Shown here: piece after piece, positions 32,836-39,972 of the stretch | Numbering within the stretch: the stretch's first letter is position 1 | How the letters are laid out: every line of letters begins with the position of its first letter | Assembly: GCA_018335875.1 (NCBI GenBank) | Contig: JAGXRN010000025.1 | Span: 38,873 to 102,872, forward strand | Length of the DNA stretch: 64,000 bases | Reading direction: 5' to 3' | Origin: Dethiobacter sp. | GTDB lineage: Bacteria; Bacillota; Dethiobacteria; Dethiobacterales; Dethiobacteraceae | Program-made: the position numbers and the translations under genes | Notes under the pieces: model-generated | Database searches by the model: none | The model's input: only the letters and a program-made list of their open reading frames with translations | Told to the model about the DNA's origin: nothing

Positions 32836-33252
32836 AGCGGGTCCGGGACCATGGCCCGTTTAAAACACTGAAGCGTTTTAAACGCCAACGATAATTTAGC
32901 TGTCGCTGCTTAAATAAAGCAGCCGTCTGCCTGTCCTGAGCCTGCAGGGGACAGAACAGCCAGACGCAGGCTACCGACTTCACGGTCCCTCCGGCCAAAG
33001 AAGAAGGGAATAACAACTGGACTAGCCGAAGCTGATCCGGCCTCAGGAGTCGGCTGACGCGAAACTTAATAGGCCTAACCCAGTGAGCGCAGCGAACGGA
33101 GTTACTGTAGTCAGCATTGTTAGTAGGATATATAAACTATTTGCACTTAAGCTATGAGGAAGCACGTTTTGTAGCAAGCGCCGAGGCTACACCCGTAGAT
33201 GCTCTTGCTGGTATGCGCATCACGCAGGGCTTCGACTCGCTCGCCTCCACCA
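32836..33252 (+). pseudogene. 5'-truncated tmRNA copy 2, interrupted by a REP-like segment
   Basis: Homology to ssrA starts abruptly at AGCGGGTCCGGGACCATGG; the 5' acceptor and D-arm half is absent. The tag frame (32884-32913) reads ANDNLAVAA then TAA. Stem CTGTCC/GGACAG is kept, and the pseudoknot stem AGCTGA/TCGGCT is a different sequence from ssrA yet still pairs. Foreign sequence 33070-33182 splits the 3' part, after which GAGGCTACACCCGTAGATGCTC resumes and ends in CGCCTCCACCA. The T arm is changed to AGGGC...GCTC. Confidence 0.88.
33070..33182 (+). repeat. REP-like segment inside tmRNA copy 2
   Basis: About 113 bp from TAGGCCTAACCCAG to GTAGCAAGCGCC. It is similar, in reverse, to 18416-18522 between rpoN and gapA. 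Its first 41 bp recur at 37030-37070 in tmRNA copy 4 and its last bases (TGTAGCAAACG) recur at 41889-41900 before copy 7. It has no reading frame. Confidence 0.7.
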
Positions 33253-33264
33253 AATAGGTGGTAA

Positions 33265-33300
33265 AACTCAGGTATCAACACACCTGGGTTTTTTATTTTT
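33265..33300 (+). terminator. terminator behind tmRNA copy 2
   Basis: AACTCAGGT pairs with ACCTGGGTT, then a T-run. Its position and sequence match the ssrA terminator. Confidence 0.8.
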
Positions 33301-33497
33301 AGGGAAATAGGGTTCGATAGGGGTGCAGACAGGCCTGATTAGTAAAAAATATGTAATAAAGAAAAGACCTGGCTTCCCATAAATTGAGGGGATGCAAGGT
33401 CTTTGTGCTTGCCTCTGCATGAGCGATAATCTAGCACGAGGGTTGGCTGCAGTAACTAGTAGAAGATAACGGACATTGCAGCTATAGGTACAAGCTT
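33301..33497. other. non-coding stretch with a long-armed hairpin
   Basis: AAAGACCT near 33363 and AGGTCTTT near 33396 form inverted arms around about 25 bases. GGGTTCGATAGGGGT near 33310 faintly resembles the tmRNA 5' segment GGATTCGACGGGGGT, but the match is too short to claim a remnant. Confidence 0.35.
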
Positions 33498-33521
33498 TAG
33501 ATTGCATACCGCAACTACAAC

Positions 33522-34793
33522 GTGGCGTGGAATAACCCCAAAACCACACCTATTTCACGTAAGCCTTCTTATGCCTATTACAAAGGGCCATACCCTGAAT
33601 CAGAACCGGAAGCAAAGGTAGTTGCAAACTGGATACGTAATAACCGTCCAAAGCTTTTGCTTGACTATCATTCCAGCGGAGAAATTTTTTTCTGGTATTA
33701 TAATCAAACCGGTGCAGCGCTGGAAAGAGACCGGAAAATTGCCAGAGCAATGGCAGCTTACTCAGGTTACGCAATAGAACCCGTGAACCCGAATAAAGTC
33801 CCCAGCAGCAACTTAACGCGCTGGGCTTCACAAATTATGCAAATACCAAGCATATGCGTGGAAGTGGGAACAGGCCCCTCATACAACCTTACAATGGAAA
33901 AATTGCCTGGTATTTTTACCAAAACTAAATACCTGCCCCTTATTGCGGCAATGAACTTGCCTGACTATCAGCCTTATGTGCCGGTGAGTTCTGTCAGATT
34001 ATCGTCCTCAACGTTGTTAGCTGTCCCTGGTAGTGCTGAAACACTAACTGCCACTGTGTTTCCGGCAAATGCCAGTAATAAAAAAGTAATATGGTCTTCG
34101 GGCAATCCTCAGGTTGCCTCAGTTGATTCAAGTGGAAGAATTAACGTATATTCACTAGGTAGCACCACCATTACGGCAACTACGGAAGACAAGGGGGAGA
34201 GTGCATTTTGTTCAGTTACGGTCTACCCCAAACTGCCAAGACTTCAGGGCACCGATCGCTATGTTACCGCTGTCGAAATAAGCCGTTCAGGTTGGGATTA
34301 TACACAAAATGTTGTGCTTGTTCGCGGTGATGACTTCTCAGATGCGGCAGTTAATGGTTACCCGATTCTACTAACTGGTAGAGATAAACTCAGTCCGGAA
34401 ACCCTAGCCTATATTTCAGAAGCTGAAATAACACGTACACTAGTGATCGGTGGGAACTCAGCAGTCAGTGAGGCTGTATTTAGGCAACTTCCCCAGCCTC
34501 ACCGTATTAGTGGCGCAACGCGTTATGATACGGCCATTGAGGGATATATACACTTTTATCCTCTTAGCGATAGCCTTTTTGTCTCTACAGGACATAGCTT
34601 TGCCGATGCTTTAACGGGTGCTGCCCTTGCGGCTAAACATGGTGCAGGAGTACTGCTCGTAGGGAGCCAGATTCCACAAACATTAGATCTGCTCATCACT
34701 GAAAAACAGATAACAAGCTTAACTATATTCGGAGGTTCGGGAGCAATTCCTTCTTCAGTAGAGGCCAGCATTAGTCGAATGTTACAAAAGTAA
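33522..34793 (+). pseudogene. 5'-truncated M14 carboxypeptidase with Big2 and cell-wall-binding repeats
   Basis: The frame opens with RNYNVAWNN, the middle of the M14 DLNRN motif, right after a stop codon, so the half with the HxxE zinc ligands is gone. What remains is the rest of the peptidase fold (LLLDYHSSGEIFFWY, a zinc-His-like segment, and PSICVEVGTG), a bacterial Ig-like Big2 domain (about 155-240) and two CWB2-type cell-wall-binding repeats (RLQGTDRYVTAVEIS, HRISGATRYDTAIEG). A catalytically dead fragment is likely, although the frame of 423 residues is intact. Confidence 0.75.
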
Positions 34794-34854
34794 GTCTGTA
34801 CCATTTTCTCCAGATTCATGGGTATATAAAAATAATATAAAGTGAGGGTGAAAA

Positions 34855-35022
34855 ATGAGGAAAAAATATCTGGAGGTTTCCCCCGAGCGAAACCCATGGC
34901 TGGCGGATCCGCAGATTCCGGAATGGAAATACCGTAAGCTGCTATTGGCAAAGCGATATTTGCTAATATACCAGATCAAGGGAGATACAGTTCATGTGGA
35001 TGCCGTGGTGGAGGTGTCATAG
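34855..35022 (+). pseudogene. C-terminal tail of a RelE/ParE-like toxin
   Basis: 55 codons from ATG 34855. WKYRKLLLAKRYLLIYQI followed by KGDTVHVDAVVEVS matches the last beta-strands of RelE/ParE toxins; the catalytic N-terminal half is absent. It runs convergently into the doc gene and overlaps its last 31 bp, so the doc C-terminus has probably been altered by the join. Confidence 0.5.
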
Positions 35023-35414
35023 TTGCCATCCGGCACAACGTGTATGCGCAACCAGTGTATTAATTGTTCTTCAGAAATTCTGCTGTCTGCAACCCCAAGC
35101 ATTAAATCAACAACTTCAGGTTCTGTTGCTTCGATTTCATAACCATTTAGGCCCAGGAAAGTATACATAGCCATAAAAGCGACTCTTTTATTACCATCAA
35201 TAAAACAATGATTCTTGGCCAGACCATATCCATAAGCTGCTGCTAAAATTACAATATCTGATTCTTGTTCATATACCCAGCGATTAATTGGACGTGCAAG
35301 TGCTGATTCCAAAAGGTTTATATCTCTGATTCCATACTGTCCGCCATGTTCCCGAATCTGACTGAAATGAATCGTTTCGACGATTGACTTGGTCAAACAA
35401 ATCGGTTCATTCAT
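34992..35414 (-). CDS. doc: Doc-family (Fic fold) toxin
   Basis: 140 residues. The catalytic Fic motif is HCFIDGNKRVAF (about residues 65-76), and the N-terminal ICLTKSIVETIHFSQIREHGG matches Doc. Doc toxins phosphorylate elongation factor Tu. The last dozen residues (GNYDTSTTAST) overlap the RelE-like tail on the other strand and look foreign; the second, broken doc at 37084 ends differently. It lies 8 bp behind the AbrB-type antitoxin, which is an unusual partner since Doc normally pairs with Phd. Confidence 0.88.
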   Translation of the reverse strand: MNEPICLTKSIVETIHFSQIREHGGQYGIRDINLLESALARPINRWVYEQESDIVILAAAYGYGLAKNHCFIDGNKRVAFMAMYTFLGLNGYEIEATEPEVVDLMLGVADSRISEEQLIHWLRIHVVPDGNYDTSTTAST

Positions 35415-35422
35415 ATCGGCAC

Positions 35423-35650
35423 CTACTCAGAGAGTTCGCGAAGAGCATTGCGATATTTTTTTGCACCTTTTTCATAGACAGCCATGGCTTTATCAAAGTC
35501 GGGGTCGTAAGGTGTAATCAATATACCCCTGTCGGTTTCAGAAACAAACACTTCATCGCCTTTATTTAGGTGGAAACGCTCAGCAATTTCTTTAGGTATT
35601 GTGGCACCAATGGACCCGCCCATCTGACGTAAGGTAATTTTCTTTGCCAA
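35423..35650 (-). CDS. AbrB/MazE-type (SpoVT-AbrB) antitoxin of the Doc module
   Basis: 75 residues. ITLRQMGGSIGATIPKEIAERFHLNKGDEVFV is the swapped-hairpin AbrB DNA-binding fold; the C-terminal YDPDFDKAMAVYEKGAKKYRNALREL is the helix expected to cover the toxin. The start is TTG 35650 with AAGGAG eight bases upstream; the longer frame from 35758 runs through the operator and is rejected. Confidence 0.88.
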   Translation of the reverse strand: MAKKITLRQMGGSIGATIPKEIAERFHLNKGDEVFVSETDRGILITPYDPDFDKAMAVYEKGAKKYRNALRELSE

Positions 35651-35684
35651 TTTTATCACTCCTTGGTTGAATAGTATGCCTATA

Positions 35685-35706
35685 TTGTAGCATAAAAATG
35701 CTACAA
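35685..35706. promoter_or_regulatory. palindromic operator of the AbrB-Doc module
   Basis: Two perfect 9-bp arms, TTGTAGCAT and ATGCTACAA, surround AAAA. On the minus strand the right arm contains a TACAAT -10 box, so antitoxin binding would cover the promoter. Autoregulation is inferred. Confidence 0.75.
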
Positions 35707-35728
35707 ATAAAAGTTTATTAAATTCGTA

Positions 35729-36041
35729 GCAAGTCCGGGCCCATGACCCGGTCAACAACGTGGAAAAGGCATGACTGCCAACGATAATTCCGCTCTCGCT
35801 GCTTAATTAGCAGCGTGTCCGCTAGTTCCGAGCCAGTAGGCGCTAGTCCAGACGCCGACAACGCAGGCTACCGACTCCACGGTTTGTACAGCCAAATGAG
35901 AAGGGAATCACAACTGTGCTAGCGTAAGCGGCCCTCGCCTTAAGTAGCCGCCCGCGCGAAACTTAACTTAAGGCTACACTCGTAGATGCTCTTGCTGGTT
36001 CGCACAACGGATCAGGGGTTCGACTCCCCTCGCCTCCACCA
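35729..36041 (+). pseudogene. 5'-truncated tmRNA copy 3 with intact 3' half
   Basis: Homology begins at GCAAGTCCGGGCCCATG. The tag frame (35777-35806) reads ANDNSALAA then TAA. This copy is the most diverged: the first stem is CCGGG/CCCGG around a different loop, and the pseudoknot stem is GCGGC/GCCGC instead of the ssrA GACCGG/CCGGTC. The 3' part is complete, with CTACACTCGTAG, the perfect T arm AGGGGTTCGACTCCCCT and an encoded CCA at 36041. Only the 5' acceptor/D half is missing. Confidence 0.88.
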
Positions 36042-36053
36042 AAATGGTGGTAA

Positions 36054-36087
36054 GACTCGGTCAATATTGGCCGGGTTTTTTGTTTTT
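36054..36087 (+). terminator. terminator behind tmRNA copy 3
   Basis: ACTCGGTC and GGCCGGGT (with G-U pairs) flank AATATT and are followed by a T-run. A diverged copy of this terminator and its downstream flank (GATTGTCA, TTAGCAACA) recurs at about 41785-41850. Confidence 0.75.
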
Positions 36088-36162
36088 AAGAAAGTGAATT
36101 TGATTGTCAGTTTAGCAACATTTTCACGGTCCTCATCGGTAGCTGTAATATTTACATTGATA

Positions 36163-36195
36163 TTTTACTTAAAATTAGTATACAATTAAGTAAAA
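36163..36195. promoter_or_regulatory. inverted-repeat operator of Phd-RelE module 2
   Basis: Perfect 10-bp arms TTTTACTTAA (36163-36172) and TTAAGTAAAA (36186-36195) lie just ahead of the antitoxin start. Confidence 0.7.
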
Positions 36196-36211
36196 CATGG
36201 AGGTGATACAA

Positions 36212-36460
36212 ATGCCAAATATTAAGCCTGTTTCAGATTTAAGGAACTATAACGATGTCCTCAAATCTTGCCAAGTCGGTGAGCCTGTTTTCCTGACCAA
36301 GAATGGCAGAGGGCGCTATGTGTTATTGGATATACAAGAATATGAAAAGCAACAGGCCGTAATTAAACTTCTGGCAAAGCTCTCTGAAGCTGAAGACGCA
36401 GTTAAGACAGGGGAAGAATGGAAGACACTAGATGATTTAAAAAGAGAATTGGATGTCTGA
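36212..36460 (+). CDS. Phd/YefM-family antitoxin (module 2)
   Basis: 82 residues from MPNIKPVSDLRNYNDVLKSC. The pattern EPVFLTKNGRGRYVLLDIQEY is the Phd/YefM core and the acidic tail ends DDLKRELDV. ATG 36212 has GGAGGTG eight bases upstream; the earlier ATG 36197 is possible. It resembles the module 1 antitoxin in its N-terminal half but is clearly diverged. The toxin starts 2 bp after the stop. Confidence 0.9.
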   Translation: MPNIKPVSDLRNYNDVLKSCQVGEPVFLTKNGRGRYVLLDIQEYEKQQAVIKLLAKLSEAEDAVKTGEEWKTLDDLKRELDV

Positions 36461-36462
36461 TT

Positions 36463-36792
36463 ATGAAGTACAAAATACGAATTAACCCTGTTGCAATATC
36501 TGATGTGCAGTTAATCAAAGAACACATAGCAGAGGATAGCCCTGATGCAGCAGCGAAGTTCGGAAATACTTTATACTCGAAGATAGAGAACCTTTCTGAC
36601 TTTCCTGAAATAGGTACTTCTCTAAGCACCAGGATCAATATAAAGACAGATTACAGCTTCATTGTTTATGACAGACACCTAATATTTTATAAAGTTGAAG
36701 GCCAGTATGTTTCAGTCTATCGGGTTTTGCACGGAGCACGTGATTATTTATCAATTCTATTTACAGACGATCTTGGGGAAAGCAAGAAATAG
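36463..36792 (+). CDS. RelE/ParE-family toxin (module 2)
   Basis: 109 residues. YKIRINPVAISDVQLIKEHI is the N-terminal helix pair, IGTSLSTRINIKTDYSFIVYDRHLIFYKV the sheet, and VSVYRVLHGARDYLSILF the catalytic end. The last residues (DLGESKK) and the stop codon TAG run into tmRNA copy 4: the AG of the stop is also the first AG of AGCGGGTCCGGG. The whole operon sits between the CCA end of copy 3 and the body of copy 4, a 750-bp unit. Confidence 0.9.
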   Translation: MKYKIRINPVAISDVQLIKEHIAEDSPDAAAKFGNTLYSKIENLSDFPEIGTSLSTRINIKTDYSFIVYDRHLIFYKVEGQYVSVYRVLHGARDYLSILFTDDLGESKK

Positions 36793-37070
36793 CGGGTCCG
36801 GGACCATGGCCCGGCTAAAACATGGAAAGCGTTTTAAACGCCAACGATTACGCACTCGCTGCTTAATTAAAGCAGCCGTCTGACTGTCCTGAGCCTGCAG
36901 GGGACAGATCCAGGCCGCCGACAACGCAGGCTACCGACTTCACGGTTTGTTCAGCCAAAGAAGAAGGGAATAACAACTGAACTAGCCGAAGCTGATCCGG
37001 CCTCAGGGGTCAGCTGACGCGAAACTTAATAGGCCTAACCCAGTGAGCGCAGCGAACGGAGTTACTGTAG
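36791..37070 (+). pseudogene. tmRNA copy 4, truncated at both ends
   Basis: It starts at AGCGGGTCCGGGACCATGG like copy 2 and is nearly identical to ssrA outside the tag and the last pseudoknot. The tag frame (36840-36866) is one codon shorter and reads ANDYALAA then TAA. The pseudoknot stem is a perfect AGCTGA/TCAGCT pair, matching copy 2 rather than ssrA. At 37030 it passes into the REP-like segment and then breaks off into a doc fragment, so no 3' end exists. Confidence 0.88.
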
Positions 37071-37083
37071 TATTTTCACAAGA

Positions 37084-37290
37084 CTATTCGTTTTCTGGCT
37101 TTGTGTGCCTTCTGAGCCAAGCTGTCAGTTGTTCTTTCGAAACGCTGCTGTCTGCAACGCCAAGCATAATATCTACAACTTCAGGCTCTGTTGCATTAAT
37201 AATTTCATAACCGTTCAAACCAAGAAAAGTGTACATAGCCATAAAGGCTACTCTTTTATTGCCGTCTACAAAACAGTGGTTCTTAGTAAG
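37084..37290 (-). pseudogene. truncated second doc gene
   Basis: The frame reads KNHCFVDGNKRVAFMAMY with the Fic motif, then a close relative of the intact Doc (TFLGLNGYEI, VVDIMLGVADSSVSKEQL) and its own end WLRRHTKPENE. The N-terminal half is missing; upstream (37291-37360) is unrelated sequence. It shows a second AbrB-Doc or Phd-Doc module once lay here. Confidence 0.8.
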
Positions 37291-37417
37291 TACTATATTT
37301 TGCGGGCACTTTTACAAGAGGAGGTTGAGAAAGTCGCGGGTATGCTAAATGCCTAGCTGGAGAGACCTTCCCGCTCGGGGAAAGAAAATATCCTGTTGCC
37401 ATTATTATTATTCCTGA

Positions 37418-37804
37418 TTATTCTAGCATCTCTGTTAACTTAACATCCGGGATTTGTTTGAAATGTTGATCCAGGGAATATATAAATGCTTCATTATTGA
37501 TTGATATTGCGGCAATCAAACAATCTGTTATTGGTATAGTTAAACCTTTTCTTCTTAATTTGAAAGATAATTCCCCAGCCAACCGCCAGTCTGCAAAATC
37601 AGTTTCAATAAAAGGCACTCCATCAATGCTATTATTCAAGGATTCAAAATCACTTTCGGTCTTGGCACCCTGTAAAATCTCAGAAATTACAGGCCCAACC
37701 ATATATATAATTTCGGAAAGCAAGCCTTTATCAATTTTGTCTGCAATTTCAGGCTGATTTTTAAAATATTCAATCCAGATAGACGTGTCAACGAATATCT
37801 TCAT
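37418..37804 (-). CDS. vapC: VapC-family toxin (PIN domain ribonuclease)
   Basis: 128 residues. The PIN acidic residues are visible: Asp in MKIFVDTSIWIEYF, Glu in GPVISEILQGA, Asp in PITDCLIAAISI and a C-terminal Asp in SLDQHFKQI. VapC toxins cleave tRNA or rRNA. It overlaps its antitoxin by 17 bp. Confidence 0.93.
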   Translation of the reverse strand: MKIFVDTSIWIEYFKNQPEIADKIDKGLLSEIIYMVGPVISEILQGAKTESDFESLNNSIDGVPFIETDFADWRLAGELSFKLRRKGLTIPITDCLIAAISINNEAFIYSLDQHFKQIPDVKLTEMLE

Positions 37805-38009
37805 TCACAAGTAGCTCCGCTTCTCTGATTTTTTGCGCGGCTTCTTTATCTATGGCAACACGACCCTTAAGATTCATAAAAGCCTTTAGTTTCTTGAGAC
37901 GAACAGCCTCTTCAAGGGCTTTTTCCACTGCTTTGGAACGGTTTCCGGTACCGTAAAGATTTTCCACTTCTTTAACCAATTGTTCGGACAGATTTAATGT
38001 TGTCCGCAT
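37788..38009 (-). CDS. vapB: VapB-type ribbon-helix-helix antitoxin
   Basis: 73 residues. MRTTLNLSEQLVKEVENLYG is the ribbon-helix-helix DNA-binding part; NRSKAVEKALEEAVRLKKL is its second helix. The acidic C-terminus should bind VapC. ATG 38009 has AAGGAG nine bases upstream, so the longer start at 38030 is rejected. Confidence 0.9.
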   Translation of the reverse strand: MRTTLNLSEQLVKEVENLYGTGNRSKAVEKALEEAVRLKKLKAFMNLKGRVAIDKEAAQKIREAELLVNEDIR

Positions 38010-38027
38010 TGGCATCAACTCCTTCAT

Positions 38028-38052
38028 CACAATAATACATCATATTATTATG
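38028..38052. promoter_or_regulatory. operator of vapBC
   Basis: Arms CACAATAATA and TATTATTATG (9 of 10 pair) flank CATCA just upstream of vapB, the expected place for autoregulation by the VapBC complex. Confidence 0.6.
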
Positions 38053-38122
38053 AAAATCAAGATGAAAATAGAGTGACCAGGGGATGGCAGGACGTGTAAA
38101 AAAAAGGTAGTCAAGAATCCAT

Positions 38123-38272
38123 TTACTGCTGGTGGCAATTTAAACAATTTATGTAGCTATCTTTACCAAAAAGGTCGGTATGTGACGGGGTAACTGCACT
38201 GTGGCAATTGAGGCAGTTTGCGCCTCCTGAAATTTTTATATAGTTTCTCCGGGCGCAATGCAAATTAGACAT
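38123..38272 (-). pseudogene. di-heme cytochrome c fragment
   Basis: A 49-codon frame with two CxxCH haem-attachment motifs: ANCLNCHSAVTPSHT and INCLNCHQQ at the very end. There is an ATG but no ribosome site, no signal peptide and no membrane anchor, so export for haem attachment is impossible as it stands. It looks like the 3' end of a larger multihaem protein. A better-formed small CxxCH protein is at 46783. Confidence 0.55.
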
Positions 38273-38389
38273 GAATTACTGGTACGAGCCCTAAGTAGGT
38301 CATTTAAACTACCAGGCATTGCCAAAAACTGCGGAAAGAAATAAAATTAAAGAGGCAAATTAAGAAAAATCTCTAAAAGAGGTGGTTAC

Positions 38390-38578
38390 ATGGGGTGCCT
38401 GCTTTGGGCTCTTTTATTTGCGTTGTGCTGGCCGTTGGCTTTACTTTTCCTCGTCTTATACCCGATTGTATGGCTGTTACTCCTGCCGTTTAGGCTGATC
38501 GGTTTTACCGTGGGATTTATATTGGAGTCGATTTGGGCGATTGTTACACTTCCTTTGCGCCTCTTGAAGAGAATATAA
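38390..38578 (+). CDS. small hydrophobic membrane protein
   Basis: 62 residues, almost wholly hydrophobic (two or three membrane segments, LWALLFALCWPLALLFLVLY first), ending in the basic LPLRLLKRI. AGAGGTGG lies six bases ahead of the ATG. I do not recognise a function. Small toxic peptides and orphan membrane proteins both fit; the toxin-rich setting alone does not decide it. Confidence 0.6.
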   Translation: MGCLLWALLFALCWPLALLFLVLYPIVWLLLLPFRLIGFTVGFILESIWAIVTLPLRLLKRI

Positions 38579-38680
38579 TGATAGCGACACAAAGTTTTTA
38601 AACCCAAGCCAACGGCCTGGTTCATTAAGTAGGTAGTTTAATAGCTTAATCCAGACTCCAAGAGGGTGAAGCAGTTGCCA

Positions 38681-38726
38681 ACGCTGGTATGCGCATCACG
38701 CAGTGTTCGACTCGCTGCCTGCACCA
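38681..38726 (+). pseudogene. tmRNA 3'-end remnant (copy 5)
   Basis: ACGCTGGTATGCGCATCACG, then the T-arm-like GTTCGACTCG and an ending GCACCA, match the 3' end of copy 2 best. A hairpin CAAGTC/GACTTG with a T-run follows at 38741-38770, as behind other copies. Upstream (38579-38680) nothing else of tmRNA is legible. Confidence 0.7.
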
Positions 38727-38740
38727 AAATGGTGGCCATA

Positions 38741-38772
38741 GTCAAGTCCCAGACTTGGCTTTTTTATTTTAC
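38741..38772 (+). terminator. terminator behind tmRNA remnant 5
   Basis: GTCAAGTC pairs with GACTTGGC around CCA, then TTTTTTATTTT. Confidence 0.65.
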
Positions 38773-38966
38773 CTAGGGGTCAGACCTGTTTAACATATTG
38801 GACGCCGACCTGCACAAAAAAATCAGGCTGGCTAATGCAACCTGATTATTAAATTTCACTTATATTTTTCTCTAACCATTCGGCAAGTTCTTCCTTGGAA
38901 AGTTCGATTATTTAGTATTATGCCTTGAAACCTTTGGTAAAAACAGGAGGCCGCCAAAGGCGTTAA
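38773..38966. other. gap with a coding remnant
   Basis: On the minus strand 38849-38910 reads IELSKEELAEWLEKNISEI then stop, the tail of an unidentified protein. An AATCAGG/CCTGATT hairpin overlaps its end. Nothing else is recognised. Confidence 0.3.
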
Positions 38967-39710
38967 CTATGGAGACAACAATTGGTTAAACAAGGCATCC
39001 ACATTTGCCGATAATCCATCAAAAACGTGTGACTTGGCAGCGGAGCCTTTTTCAAAAGCCTTGACCCGGTCGATTTCGTAGTCAGTAAAAGCATAAACCA
39101 TTATACTCTCCTGCTTTGGATTAATAATCCAGTATTCCCGCACTCCCGAGAGCCTGTATGTATCAAGTTTGGTAATCATATCCTTGCTGCGCGTACTATC
39201 TGACAAAATTTCAACAATCAATGCCGGTGTGCCCATATACCGTCCTTTTTCCGTGATATTACCCTCAAGGTCACAGGCTACAAGCAGATCGGGCTGCATG
39301 ACATCAGGCTCTTTAAAATTGTTCTTTTTAAAATGCACATCGAAAGGAGCAAAAAAAACTCTGCACTTATTGCCTTTAAAATAATCATTAAACGTTAAGT
39401 ATAATCTTGCCAGAATCTCCTGATGGCCAATGTTGGGAGATGCTAATAGATAAATTTCACCGTTAATAAATTCCATTCTCAGTGTGCTTTTCTCGTAAAT
39501 CTCCATAAACTCCTCATAGGAAACCTTTTTTCCGCCGTATTGGTAATCCAGAGCCTTTTCTCTTATTATAAAATACTGTTCAATGTCTGTTACATAAGGG
39601 GTTAAGCGGGCAATTTTATTGCCATTTTTTGTAATTACAACATCATTCTGCTGTTCAACAAGATCCAGATACTTCCCTAGATTTTGCTTGAGCTCAGTTG
39701 CTGTTATCAC
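38967..39710 (-). CDS. Phd-type antitoxin domain fused to a Uma2 (DUF820) nuclease-like domain
   Basis: 247 residues. Residues 1-40 (VITATELKQNLGKYLDLVEQ, then DVVITKNGNKIARLTPY) are a Phd/YefM antitoxin N-terminus. The rest is a Uma2/DUF820 PD-(D/E)xK-like domain: SYEEFMEIYEKSTLRMEFINGEIYLLASP, EPDVMQPDLLVAC (acidic site), PALIVEILSDSTRSKDMITKLDTY and VREYWIINPKQESIMVY. GTG 39708-39710 has AAGGTG upstream and gives the exact family start of Phd. A separate toxin gene is absent, so both activities may lie in one chain. Confidence 0.82.
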   Translation of the reverse strand: MITATELKQNLGKYLDLVEQQNDVVITKNGNKIARLTPYVTDIEQYFIIREKALDYQYGGKKVSYEEFMEIYEKSTLRMEFINGEIYLLASPNIGHQEILARLYLTFNDYFKGNKCRVFFAPFDVHFKKNNFKEPDVMQPDLLVACDLEGNITEKGRYMGTPALIVEILSDSTRSKDMITKLDTYRLSGVREYWIINPKQESIMVYAFTDYEIDRVKAFEKGSAAKSHVFDGLSANVDALFNQLLSP

Positions 39711-39870
39711 AACACCTTCTTTATAGTTAATTGATCCCACAACTAACCACCTCCGGTAATATTTTACCAGACAGGACATTAAATTGCAAGAAAAACGTAC
39801 TTAATATTTCATAAATTTATACATAGTTAAGTATTATTCCGTACAGCAAAAATTAAAACACCGTTTGGTA

Positions 39871-39903
39871 GAGCCAAGTCAAGCGAACCTAACCTGAGGT
39901 CTA
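39871..39903 (+). pseudogene. short tmRNA remnant (copy 6, 5' part)
   Basis: GAGCCAAGTCAAGCGAACCT and AACCTGAGGTCTA correspond to ssrA 30977-31009 with few differences. This is the only fragment that carries the ssrA-type (not copy 2/4-type) pseudoknot arm. A PurL-like gene separates it from the matching 3' end at 41186. Confidence 0.6.
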
Positions 39904-39909
39904 ACTATA

Positions 39910-39956
39910 AATAACAGGCCCCGTAACACTATAAAAGTGTTACGGGGCCTGTTATT
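39910..39956. terminator. strong bidirectional terminator
   Basis: About 21 perfectly paired bases: AATAACAGGCCCCGTAACACT and its complement surround TATAA-type loop bases. It lies 17 bp past the stop of the PurL-like gene and ends that transcript. Confidence 0.9.
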
Positions 39957-39972
39957 GTTTGGTTACAGGTTA

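Noticed and set aside
33305..33325. Possible 5' tmRNA remnant GGGTTCGATAGGGGT
   Set aside because: About 12 of 15 positions match the ssrA 5' segment, but the acceptor bases and the following sequence do not, so chance is likely.
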